Of a stretch of DNA of 22,201 nucleotides, positions 14,730-21,312 are shown one piece after another; position 1 is the stretch's first letter, and the number at the start of each line of letters is the position of its first letter. Below the pieces are notes generated by a model that was not told where the DNA came from, searched no databases, and saw nothing but the letters and a program-made list of their open reading frames with translations. The DNA is from JALZDI01 sp965653225. GTDB taxonomy: Bacteria > Actinomycetota > Actinomycetes > Propionibacteriales > Nocardioidaceae. Made by a program: the position numbers and the translations under genes. The DNA lies in NCBI GenBank assembly GCA_965653225.1, contig CBFGZI010000054.1, forward strand, positions 1 to 22,201, given 5' to 3'.

Positions 14730-15670
14730 TGGTCGACCTGACGACACGGCTGCGCGACGCGACGCTGCCCAACCCGGTGATGACGGCGTCCGGCTGTGCC
14801 GCGGCGGGCCGAGAGCTGGCGCAGTTCTTCGACGTCGCCGAGCTGGGCGCCGTGGTGACGAAGTCGATCATGCTCGACCCGCGTTCGGGCCGGCCGACGC
14901 CGCGGATGGCCGAGACCCCGTCCGGCATGCTCAACTCCATCGGGCTGCAGGGCCCCGGCATCGACGGGTTCCTCGCCCGCGACCTGCCCTGGCTGGCCCA
15001 GGAGAGGGCGCGCGCGATCGTGTCGATCGCCGGGTCCACGCTGGGGGAGTACTCCGAGCTCGCCCGCCGCGTCGGCAACAGCCCGGCGGTGTCGGCGGTC
15101 GAGGTCAACATCTCCTGCCCCAACGTCGAGAACCGCGGGCTGGTGTTCGCCTGCGACCCCTACCAGGCGGCCAGGGTGGTGTCCGTCGTACGCCGGGAGA
15201 CCCCGCGGGGCATCCCGGTGCTGGCCAAGCTGTCGCCCGACGTCACCAGCATCGTCGACGTGGCCCGCTCTGTGGTCGAGGCCGGCGCCGACGGCCTGGT
15301 GATGATCAACACGCTGCTGGGGCTGGCCATCGACCCCGACACGCTGCGCCCGGTCCTGGGCGGCACCACCGGCGGGCTGTCCGGCCCGGCGATACGGCCG
15401 GTCGCGGTCCGCTGCGTCTGGCAGGTGCACCAGGCGATGCCCGACGTGCCGATCGTCGGCGTCGGCGGCATCCGCACCGGCTTCGACGCCCTGGAGTTCA
15501 TGCTGGCCGGCGCCTCGGCCGTCCAGGTCGGCACCGTGATCTTCAACGACCCGGGCGCGCCGGTGCGGATCCTGCGCGAGCTGACCGACGAGCTGACCGA
15601 CCGCGGCTTCGAGCGTGCCGCCGACGCCGTCGGCTACGGCCACCGCAAACCCGACGAGGAGCTGCTGTGA
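14729..15670 (+). CDS. pyrD: Dihydroorotate dehydrogenase catalytic subunit (class 1B)
   Basis: The product is 313 aa, the length of cytosolic class 1 enzymes and shorter than the membrane class 2 forms. It oxidises dihydroorotate to orotate with FMN. The active-site base is Cys130 in VNISCPNVENRG; class 2 enzymes have Ser here. FMN/substrate segments include TKSIMLDPRSGRPTPRMAET, GLSGPAIRPVAVRCVWQ, and VGGIRTGFDALEFMLAGAS. A strong ribosome site GGAGGAGG (14715-14722) precedes the ATG, whose first base is the last base of the pyrK stop. The class 1B assignment is supported by both the cysteine and the adjacent pyrK. Confidence 0.96.
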   Translation: MVDLTTRLRDATLPNPVMTASGCAAAGRELAQFFDVAELGAVVTKSIMLDPRSGRPTPRMAETPSGMLNSIGLQGPGIDGFLARDLPWLAQERARAIVSIAGSTLGEYSELARRVGNSPAVSAVEVNISCPNVENRGLVFACDPYQAARVVSVVRRETPRGIPVLAKLSPDVTSIVDVARSVVEAGADGLVMINTLLGLAIDPDTLRPVLGGTTGGLSGPAIRPVAVRCVWQVHQAMPDVPIVGVGGIRTGFDALEFMLAGASAVQVGTVIFNDPGAPVRILRELTDELTDRGFERAADAVGYGHRKPDEELL

Positions 15671-16533
15671 CCGGGGTGGGAGCCTTCGGCGCGCGCCTGC
15701 GCGCCGCCATGGACGAGCGCGGCCCGCTGTGTGTGGGACTCGACCCGCATCCGCGGCTGCTGACCGACTGGGGGCTCGATGACGACGCCGCCGGTCTCGA
15801 CCGGTTCGCGATGACCGTGGTGGAGGCGCTCGCGCCGCAGGTGGCGATGCTCAAGCCGCAGTCGGCGTTCTTCGAGCGCCACGGGTCGGCGGGAGTCGCG
15901 GTGCTGGAACGGGTCGTCGCGCACGCGCGCGCGGCCGGGTGCCTGGTGCTGCTCGACGTCAAGCGCGGCGACATCGGCTCGACCGTGCAGGCCTACGCCG
16001 ACGCCTACCTCGACCCGGCCTCGCCGCTGGCCGCCGACGCGGTCACCGCCAGCCCGTTCCTGGGGTTCGGGTCGCTCGACCCGATGCTCGACACCGCGCA
16101 GAAGCACGACCGCGGCGTGTTCGTGCTGGCGCTCACGTCCAACCCCGAGGGCCCCGAGGTGCAGCGCGCCCGCGCCGCCGACGGCCGTACGGTCGCGGGC
16201 GCTGTGCTGGCGCAGGTCGCCGAGCGCAACCTGGGTGCGCAGCCGATGGGCTCGGTGGGCGCGGTGGTCGGTGCCACCATCGGGCAGACCTCGGAGGACC
16301 TCGCCGTGAACGGGCCGCTGCTGGTGCCCGGCCTCGGCGCCCAGGGTGGCACCGCGGCCGACATCCACCGGATCTTCGGGGACGTCCTCGACCTGGTCGT
16401 GCCGACCAGCTCGCGCGACGTGCTGGCCGCCGGTCCCGACGGCGGGGCGCTGGCCGCCAAGGCGCGTGCGGTCGCCGGGCAGCTCACCGACCTGCTGGGT
16501 GGACCTCCGGGCCCGCCGGCCGCATCCCTGTAG
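15667..16533 (+). CDS. pyrF: Orotidine 5'-phosphate decarboxylase (type 2)
   Basis: The product is 288 aa, the longer form of OMP decarboxylase found in actinobacteria. It converts OMP to UMP, the last step of the pathway. The catalytic charged network is in LLDVKRGDIGST, with D97, K99 and D102. Other family segments are LCVGLDPHPRLL near the N-terminus and GPLLVPGLGAQGG near the phosphate-binding loop. The GTG overlaps the pyrD stop (GTGA) and has GAGGAG just upstream. A Pro/Gly-rich tail ends the protein at a TAG. It is the last gene of the operon; pyrE is not in the window. Confidence 0.96.
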   Translation: MTGVGAFGARLRAAMDERGPLCVGLDPHPRLLTDWGLDDDAAGLDRFAMTVVEALAPQVAMLKPQSAFFERHGSAGVAVLERVVAHARAAGCLVLLDVKRGDIGSTVQAYADAYLDPASPLAADAVTASPFLGFGSLDPMLDTAQKHDRGVFVLALTSNPEGPEVQRARAADGRTVAGAVLAQVAERNLGAQPMGSVGAVVGATIGQTSEDLAVNGPLLVPGLGAQGGTAADIHRIFGDVLDLVVPTSSRDVLAAGPDGGALAAKARAVAGQLTDLLGGPPGPPAASL

Positions 16534-16666
16534 CACCCCGATTGCGTCGCGTCGCCGTGACACCACCCGGTTGCGCCGCCCCGCCGTAACACCCGGCTAC
16601 ATGGCGCGTAGTCGCTTCCCGCGGGTCATGCGCCTGGGGCAGCGCCCGCGAGACTCGGTTACGTGG
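16531..16666 (+). repeat. Repeated degenerate palindromes after pyrF
   Basis: Four related units follow the pyrF stop: TAGCACCCCGATTGCG (16531-16546), GTGACACCACCCGGTTGCG (16557-16575), GTAACACCCGGCTACATGG (16586-16604) and GAGACTCGGTTACGTGG (16650-16666). They can be summarised as GTrACacCCGGyTaC, a partial dyad with GTAAC/GTTAC-like arms. The first two belong to a 27/29-bp imperfect tandem repeat (16534-16560 and 16561-16589). Confidence 0.5.
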
Positions 16667-16678
16667 CTTGTGGCCACG
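16620..16678 (+). terminator. Possible terminator hairpins of the pyr operon
   Basis: CGCGGG (16620-16625) can pair with CCCGCG (16645-16650), with a short inner stem. CGTGGC (16662-16667) then pairs with GCCACG (16673-16678) around a 5-nt loop. Neither has a T-run. They are the best candidates for ending pyr transcription, but the evidence is structural only. Confidence 0.3.
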
Positions 16679-16740
16679 CGTGCCGGGCGCCCTGGGAGAC
16701 CCGGCGGTTGGCTCCGTCTGCCACCCTGGCCGTACGGGTC

Positions 16741-16772
16741 CCACACCCGGTTCCAACCAGTTCCACACCCGG
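16741..16772 (+). repeat. Direct repeat upstream of the small lipoprotein gene
   Basis: CCACACCCGG occurs at 16741-16750 and again at 16763-16772, 22 bp apart, about two helical turns. TTCC adjoins each copy. It lies 58-89 bp before the lipoprotein start and shares the CACCCGG core with the palindromes after pyrF. No clear promoter hexamers are seen nearby. Confidence 0.5.
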
Positions 16773-16829
16773 GGGGCGTCGGCCGCGCGGCGGCGCGACG
16801 ACCACGCCCGGACCGAGACGAGGTACGAC

Positions 16830-17306
16830 ATGCTGCGTCCGATTGCCCTGGCCGCTGCCACGCTGCTGCTCGGCACGACCGCCGCCTGCAGCGGCGGGTC
16901 CACCGACCAGGCAGGCTCCGACGCCGGCACCCGGCAGTACTGCAGCGCGCTCAGGTCCGCGCAGAAGGAGTTCGGCGCCATCAACCGCGGCGACGTCACC
17001 CCGGGCAACCTGGACAAGATCCTCGACCGCATGCACAGCCTCTCCCAGCAGGCGCCCCCGGCGGTGGCCGACGACTGGCAGAAGCTGGACGGCGCGATCA
17101 CCAGCCTGCGCAACGGGCTGGACAACCTCGGCCTCAGCTTCAAGGACCTGTCCAACCCGAAGAAGCTGGCCCAGGTCGACCCGCAGAAGCTGCGGCAGTT
17201 CGGGCGCCAGATGCAGCAGCTCGGCGGACAGACGTTCGACCAGGCCGGCAAGGCGATCGAGAAGCACGCCAAGCAGGTGTGCCACCTCGACCTCGGCAAG
17301 GGCTGA
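16830..17306 (+). CDS. Small secreted lipoprotein of unknown function
   Basis: The product is 158 aa. A short signal peptide (MLRPIALAAATLLLGTTAAC) ends in a lipobox with Cys20, predicting a lipid-anchored extracellular protein. The mature part is mostly helical and Lys/Gln-rich, with two other cysteines, C38 in QYCSALRSA and C151 in KQVCHLDL, that could form a disulfide joining the two ends. No enzymatic motif is seen. The ATG at 16830 is chosen over an upstream in-frame codon at 16668 because the signal peptide starts here and GAGG (16820-16823) is 6 nt upstream. It stands alone between the pyr operon and mihF, both separated by gaps. I do not recognise the family; actinobacteria carry many proteins of this kind. 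Confidence 0.8.
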   Translation: MLRPIALAAATLLLGTTAACSGGSTDQAGSDAGTRQYCSALRSAQKEFGAINRGDVTPGNLDKILDRMHSLSQQAPPAVADDWQKLDGAITSLRNGLDNLGLSFKDLSNPKKLAQVDPQKLRQFGRQMQQLGGQTFDQAGKAIEKHAKQVCHLDLGKG

Positions 17307-17384
17307 TCCCGCTTCCTCCCGTACCGAGCCGGCCCGCCACGGCGGTGGATCGTCACAAGTTGGGCATCGGAGCAGACCCGGCGT

Positions 17385-17413
17385 TTGCTACCGACGACGG
17401 CTATCGCTAGGTT
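17385..17413 (+). promoter_or_regulatory. Promoter of mihF-gmk-rpoZ-coaBC
   Basis: TTGCTA (17385-17390) and TAGGTT (17408-17413) are exactly 17 nt apart and resemble the vegetative sigma-70-type consensus. The start would be near 17420, giving a leader of about 50 nt before the mihF GTG. The remainder of the 164-nt gap (17307-17470) shows no other clear feature. Confidence 0.5.
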
Positions 17414-17470
17414 CCGGTGAGTCGGTGTTGATTTCCCTTCCAGACAGTGAATGCGCAGAGGTGACCTTCC

Positions 17471-17791
17471 GTGGCGTTGCCCTCACTCACCCCCGAGCAG
17501 CGGCAGGCTGCCCTCGAGAAGGCCGCCGCCGCGCGCCGCGAGCGTGCGGAGGTCAAGAACCGGCTCAAGCACTCGGGCGCCTCGCTCGCCGACGTGCTGC
17601 GTGAGGGGAAGAAGAACGAGGTCGTCGGCAAGATGAAGGTCCTCGACCTGCTGCAGTCGATGCCCGGCCTGGGCAAGGTGCGCGCCCGCCAGATGATGGA
17701 GCGGATCGGCATCTCGGAAAGCCGCCGGGTGCGCGGGCTCGGCAACAACCAGATCGCGGCCCTCGAGCGGGAATTTGACGGCCGGGGCTGA
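17471..17791 (+). CDS. mihF: Actinobacterial integration host factor
   Basis: The product is 106 aa, the size of sIHF/mIHF. It is a nucleoid-associated protein unrelated to the proteobacterial IHF heterodimer. It binds duplex DNA without strong sequence preference and affects supercoiling and, in phage systems, integration. The N-terminal helix SLTPEQRQAALEKAAAARRERAEVK leads into a compact domain with the helix-two-turn-helix-like LLQSMPGLGKVRARQMMERIGI and the closing RRVRGLGNNQIAALEREF. The GTG start has AGAGGTGA 6 nt upstream. Its last 17 nt overlap gmk. The order mihF-gmk-rpoZ is shared, from memory, with Streptomyces and Mycobacterium. Adjacency to pyrF is broken here only by the lipoprotein gene. 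Confidence 0.95.
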   Translation: MALPSLTPEQRQAALEKAAAARRERAEVKNRLKHSGASLADVLREGKKNEVVGKMKVLDLLQSMPGLGKVRARQMMERIGISESRRVRGLGNNQIAALEREFDGRG

Positions 17792-18356
17792 TTTCGACGA
17801 CGGCTCCGGGCTGCGGCTCACCGTGCTGTCCGGGCCGTCCGGCGTCGGCAAGAGCACCGTCGTCAACGAGCTTCGCCGGGACTATCCCGAGGTCTGGGTG
17901 TCCGTGTCGGCGACGACCCGGCGTCCGCGGCCCAACGAGGAGCACGGCCGGCACTACTTCTTCGTCGACGACGCGGAGTTCGACCGGCTGGTCGCCCGCG
18001 GGGAGCTGCTGGAGTGGGCCGAGTTCGCCGGCAACCGCTACGGCACACCGCGCGCGCCGGTGCACGAGCGGCTGGCCCAGGGCGTACCGGTGCTGCTCGA
18101 GATCGACCTGCAGGGCGCGCGGCAGATCCGCACCTCCGTACCCGACGCGCGGCTGGTGTTCCTGCGGCCCCCGTCGTGGGACGAGCTGGTGCGCCGCCTG
18201 GTCGGCAGGGGCACCGAGTCGAGCGAGGTGGTCGAACGCCGTCTGGCGGTCGCCCGCGACGAGCTGGCGCACGAGCCGGAGTTCGATGTGACCTTGGTCG
18301 CCACCGAGATCGGGCAGGTCTGCAAGGACTTGGTAGCCTTGATGCACACCTCGTAG
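17775..18356 (+). CDS. gmk: Guanylate kinase
   Basis: The product is 193 aa. It phosphorylates GMP to GDP with ATP. The P-loop GPSGVGKST is at 20-28, the GMP-binding stretch includes SVSATTRRPRPNEEHGRHYFF, and LLEWAEFAGNRYGTP and LLEIDLQGARQIR are family landmarks. The start is a TTG at 17775 inside the end of mihF, with a weak GCGGGAA before it. The only in-frame alternative nearby, a GTG at 17823, would remove the first beta strand, so TTG is preferred. The 17-nt overlap implies translational coupling to mihF. The next gene, rpoZ, follows after 31 nt. Confidence 0.94.
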   Translation: MTAGADFDDGSGLRLTVLSGPSGVGKSTVVNELRRDYPEVWVSVSATTRRPRPNEEHGRHYFFVDDAEFDRLVARGELLEWAEFAGNRYGTPRAPVHERLAQGVPVLLEIDLQGARQIRTSVPDARLVFLRPPSWDELVRRLVGRGTESSEVVERRLAVARDELAHEPEFDVTLVATEIGQVCKDLVALMHTS

Positions 18357-18387
18357 TCCCCCAGCCCCTCTCGAAAGGGATTTCCGC

Positions 18388-18669
18388 GTGTCCGGCACCC
18401 AGCCAGTGGCCGAGGGCATCACCAACCCTCCGATCGACGAGCTGCTCACCAAGACCGACTCCAAGTACCAGCTCGTCCTGTACTCCGCCAAGCGGGCGCG
18501 TCAGATCAACGCGTACTACTCCCAGCTCGGCGAGGGCCTGCTCGAGTACGTCGGCCCGCTGGTCGAGACCCACGTGCAGGAGAAGCCGCTGTCGATCGCG
18601 CTGCGTGAGATCAACGACGACCTGCTTACCCTCGAGCCTGCCGAACCCGAGACGGAACAGCAGGACTGA
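18388..18669 (+). CDS. rpoZ: DNA-directed RNA polymerase omega subunit
   Basis: The product is 93 aa. Omega binds the beta-prime subunit and helps assemble RNA polymerase. The conserved core is PPIDELLTKTDSKYQLVLYS and AKRARQINAYYSQL, followed by KPLSIALREIND and an acidic tail (LEPAEPETEQQD). The GTG start has GAAAGGGA (18373-18380) 7 nt upstream. Its place after gmk is nearly universal in bacteria, and here coaBC follows after 18 nt, so the four genes from mihF to coaBC are probably one transcript. No odd features. Confidence 0.95.
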   Translation: MSGTQPVAEGITNPPIDELLTKTDSKYQLVLYSAKRARQINAYYSQLGEGLLEYVGPLVETHVQEKPLSIALREINDDLLTLEPAEPETEQQD

Positions 18670-18687
18670 GGTAGGACCGGGCTCTGC

Positions 18688-19899
18688 ATGTCCGCCGCCG
18701 GCGTCGTCCTCGGGGTGAGCGGCGGCATCGCCGCGTACAAGGCCTGTGAGCTGCTGCGGCTCCTGACCGAGAGCGGTCACCGCGTACGCGTCGTGCCCAC
18801 CGCCGGTGCCCTGGAGTTCGTCGGCGCGCCCACCTGGGCGGCGCTGTCGGGGCAGCCGGTTTCGACCCAGGTCTGGGACGACGTGCACGAGGTGCCGCAC
18901 GTACGCATCGGCCAGAGCGCCGACCTCGTGGTCGTCGCACCCGCCACCGCCGACCTGCTGGCCAAGGCCGCGCACGGCCTGGCCGACGACCTGCTGACCA
19001 ACACCCTGCTCACCGCCCGGTGCCCCGTGGTCTACGCCCCCGCGATGCACACCGAGATGTGGGAGCACGCCGCCACCCAGGCCAATGTCGCCACGCTGCG
19101 CGAGCGCGGCGCCGTGGTGGTCGAGCCTGCGGTCGGGCGGCTCACCGGCGCCGACAGCGGACGCGGGCGGCTCCCGGAGCCGGAGGAGCTGTTCGAGGTC
19201 GTCCGCGACGTCCTGCTGCGCGGCCGGCTGACGCAGGACCTCACCGGCCGGCACCTCGTGGTCAGCGCCGGCGGCACCCACGAGTTCCTCGACCCCGTGC
19301 GGTTCCTGGGCAACCGGTCCTCGGGCCGGCAGGGCTACGCACTGGCCCGCGCCGCGGTCGCGCGCGGCGCCGAGGTGACCCTGGTCTCGGCCAACGTCGC
19401 GCTGCCCGACCCCGCCGGGGCCAAGGTCGTGCGGGTCGAGTCGACCGCGCAGATGCGTGACGCGGTGCTCGACGCCGCCGGCAGCGCCGACGCGGTCGTG
19501 ATGGCCGCCGCGCCCGCCGACTTCCGGCCCGCCGCGCGCGCCGAGCACAAGATCAAGAAGACCGACGACCACTCCGCGCCGACGCTCGACCTGGTGCAGA
19601 ACGACGACATCCTGCGCGCCCTGGTGGCCCAGCGTGACGGCGCCCGCCCGGTCGTGGTCGGGTTCGCCGCCGAGACCGGCGACACCGAGGCCGACGTGCT
19701 CGCGCATGCCCACACCAAGCTGGCACGCAAGGGCTGCGACCTGCTGGTGCTCAACGACGTCAGCGGCGGCAAGGTCTTCGGGAGCACCGACACCGAGGCG
19801 GTGATCCTCGCCTCGGACGGCTCCACCACCCCCGTCCCCGCCGGTCCGAAAGCCCGTCTCGCCCATGTGGTGTGGGACCGGGTCCACGACCTTCTCTGA
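18688..19899 (+). CDS. coaBC: Bifunctional phosphopantothenoylcysteine decarboxylase / phosphopantothenate-cysteine ligase
   Basis: The product is 403 aa and carries out two steps of coenzyme A synthesis. The N-terminal CoaC flavoprotein half has LGVSGGIAAYKACELLR, the catalytic histidine H71 in VPHVRIG, and the substrate loop PAMHTEMW (the family motif PxMNxxMW with His for Asn). The lid region reads GRLTGADSGRGRLPE. Compared with Escherichia coli, the lid cysteine position is Gly154. The C-terminal CoaB half begins near residue 190 with VSAGGTHEFLDPVRFLGNRS and has the nucleotide/4'-phosphopantothenate segments EHKIKK and LVQNDDIL. AGGTAGGA (18669-18676) precedes the ATG. It follows rpoZ as in other actinobacteria. 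metK downstream has its own promoter overlapping the coaBC stop. Confidence 0.95.
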   Translation: MSAAGVVLGVSGGIAAYKACELLRLLTESGHRVRVVPTAGALEFVGAPTWAALSGQPVSTQVWDDVHEVPHVRIGQSADLVVVAPATADLLAKAAHGLADDLLTNTLLTARCPVVYAPAMHTEMWEHAATQANVATLRERGAVVVEPAVGRLTGADSGRGRLPEPEELFEVVRDVLLRGRLTQDLTGRHLVVSAGGTHEFLDPVRFLGNRSSGRQGYALARAAVARGAEVTLVSANVALPDPAGAKVVRVESTAQMRDAVLDAAGSADAVVMAAAPADFRPAARAEHKIKKTDDHSAPTLDLVQNDDILRALVAQRDGARPVVVGFAAETGDTEADVLAHAHTKLARKGCDLLVLNDVSGGKVFGSTDTEAVILASDGSTTPVPAGPKARLAHVVWDRVHDLL

Positions 19900-19907
19900 T
19901 ATAGGGT
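19897..19907 (+). promoter_or_regulatory. Extended -10 promoter of metK
   Basis: TGATATAGGGT contains an extended -10 pattern, TGn directly before TATAGG, and also a TAGGGT in the TAnnnT style. The TG belongs to the coaBC stop codon. No good -35 is visible, which extended -10 promoters tolerate. The leader would be about 35 nt, too short for a SAM riboswitch. Confidence 0.5.
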
Positions 19908-19946
19908 TACGCCTGCACGCAGCCGTAGCCCACGAGGAGCCCAACC

Positions 19947-21140
19947 TTGTCCCGCCGACTGTTCACGTCCGAGTCCGTCACCGAGGGTCACCCCGACAAG
20001 ATCGCGGACCAGATCAGCGACTCCATCCTGGACGCCCTGCTGGCCCAGGATCCCAAGAGCCGGGTGGCCGTCGAGACCCTGCTCACCACGGGCCTGGTCG
20101 TCGTCGCCGGTGAGGTGACCACCGACGCCTGGGCGAACATTCCCGAGATCGTGCGTGAGCGCGTGCTGGCGATCGGCTACGACTCCTCCAAGAAGGGCTT
20201 CGACGGCGACTCCTGCGGCGTCCAGATCTCCATCGGCTCGCAGTCGCCCGACATCGCCCAGGGCGTCGACGCCGGGCACGAGACCCGAAGCGAGGGTTCG
20301 CAGGACGAGCTCGACCGCCAGGGCGCCGGCGACCAGGGCATGATGTTCGGCTACGCCTGCGACGAGACGCCCGAGCTGATGCCGCTGCCGATCACCATCG
20401 CGCACCGGCTCGCGGAGCGGCTGTCCGACGTGCGCAAGGACGGCACCATGGCCTACCTCCGTCCCGACGGCAAGACCCAGGTCACGATCGAGTACGACGG
20501 TGAGCAGGCCGTACGCGTCGACACCGTGGTGGTGTCCACCCAGCACGCCGGTGACATCGACCTCGACGAGATGCTGGCACCAGACATCAAGAAGCACGTC
20601 GTCGACGAGGTGCTGCAGCGCTTCGACATCGACCACACCGACTACCGCCTGCTGGTCAACCCGACCGGGCGGTTCGAGCTCGGCGGGCCCAAGGGCGACG
20701 CCGGCCTGACCGGGCGCAAGATCATCAACGACACCTCCGGCGGCATGGCCCGCCACGGCGGCGGTGCCTTCAGCGGCAAGGACCCGTCGAAGGTCGACCG
20801 CTCCGCCGCCTACGCGATGCGCTGGGTCGCCAAGAACGTCGTCGCGGCCGGGCTGGCCAAGCGGTGCGAGGTGCAGGTCGCCTACGCCATCGGCAAGGCC
20901 AAGCCGGTCGGCTTCTACGTCGACACGTTCGGCACCGAGTCGGTGCCGGTCGAGACGATCGAGAAGGCCGTCCTGGAGGTCTTCGACCTGCGTCCCGCCG
21001 CGCTCGTGCGCGACCTCGACCTGCTGCGGCCGATCTACGCCAAGACCGCGGCGTACGGCCACTTCGGCCGCGAGCTGCCCGAGTTCACCTGGGAGCGCAC
21101 CGACCGCGTCGACGCGCTCAAGGCCGCAGCCGGCGTCTGA
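19947..21140 (+). CDS. metK: S-adenosylmethionine synthetase (methionine adenosyltransferase)
   Basis: The product is 397 aa. It makes S-adenosylmethionine from methionine and ATP as a cytosolic tetramer. The N-terminal FTSESVTEGHPDKIADQISD, the flexible-loop region QGAGDQGMMFGYACDET, and the phosphate-binding GGGAFSGKDPSKVDRSAAYA are all present. The actinobacterial insertion around HETRSEGSQDELDRQ is also seen. The usually invariant IVDTYGGMARH (ID in Streptomyces) reads INDTSGGMARH, giving Asn261 and Ser264 in place of Val/Ile and Tyr. The TTG start at 19947 has GAGGAG (19934-19939) 7 nt upstream and matches the family N-terminus. It appears to be transcribed from its own promoter and is closed by a hairpin 30 nt downstream. 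Confidence 0.96.
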   Translation: MSRRLFTSESVTEGHPDKIADQISDSILDALLAQDPKSRVAVETLLTTGLVVVAGEVTTDAWANIPEIVRERVLAIGYDSSKKGFDGDSCGVQISIGSQSPDIAQGVDAGHETRSEGSQDELDRQGAGDQGMMFGYACDETPELMPLPITIAHRLAERLSDVRKDGTMAYLRPDGKTQVTIEYDGEQAVRVDTVVVSTQHAGDIDLDEMLAPDIKKHVVDEVLQRFDIDHTDYRLLVNPTGRFELGGPKGDAGLTGRKIINDTSGGMARHGGGAFSGKDPSKVDRSAAYAMRWVAKNVVAAGLAKRCEVQVAYAIGKAKPVGFYVDTFGTESVPVETIEKAVLEVFDLRPAALVRDLDLLRPIYAKTAAYGHFGRELPEFTWERTDRVDALKAAAGV

Positions 21141-21169
21141 GACATCGGGCCGACTGGTCGCAGGCCGGC

Positions 21170-21206
21170 CCTCCGCGGACGGGATGTAACCGTCCGTTCC
21201 CGGAGG
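21170..21206 (+). terminator. Terminator after metK
   Basis: CCTCCG (21170-21175) followed at once by CGGACGG (21176-21182) pairs with CCGTCCG (21190-21196) and CGGAGG (21201-21206). This gives 13 bp of stem with a 7-nt loop and a 4-nt bulge (TTCC) on the 3' side. It begins 30 nt after the metK stop. There is no T-run. Confidence 0.6.
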
Positions 21207-21232
21207 TTCCCGCCTCCTGCAGGGGGTGGGAA
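21207..21232. other. Second hairpin in the metK-priA gap
   Basis: TTCCCGCCTCC (21207-21217) pairs with GGGGGTGGGAA (21222-21232) around a TGCA loop, 11 bp including two G-T pairs. It directly abuts the first hairpin. It may reinforce termination. Its arms could also pair with other CCTCC/GGAGG segments nearby, so the fold is not certain. Confidence 0.45.
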
Positions 21233-21300
21233 GGCCGCACAGGTGGCGGGAGGCGTCCGTTAGGACCCGACCGCGTGACCGCCGTGTCCGCGTCACTTGC

Positions 21301-21306
21301 TACCAC
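21301..21306 (+). promoter_or_regulatory. Candidate -10 for a leaderless priA transcript
   Basis: TACCAC lies at -12 to -7 if transcription begins on the priA GTG itself. No ribosome site is visible before that GTG, which fits leaderless initiation, common in actinobacteria. The sixth base is C, not T, and no good -35 is present at normal spacing. Confidence 0.3.
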
Positions 21307-21312
21307 TGTCCC

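Noticed and set aside
16668..16829. Possible N-terminal extension of the small lipoprotein from an upstream in-frame start
   Set aside because: The extension would bury the signal peptide 54 residues inside the protein; the start at 16830 has a ribosome site directly before the signal sequence.
16659..17285. Minus-strand open frame over the pyrF-lipoprotein gap and the lipoprotein gene
   Set aside because: The plus-strand lipoprotein has a signal peptide, lipobox and ribosome site; the reverse frame has no recognisable features and no ribosome site.
17307..17350. Terminator after the lipoprotein gene (GC-rich inverted segments near 17330-17345)
   Set aside because: The possible stems are four to five base pairs with loops of two to four bases and no T-run; too weak to call.
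19900..19946. SAM riboswitch before metK
   Set aside because: Only 47 nt separate coaBC and metK, the predicted leader is about 35 nt, and no SAM-type core motif is visible.
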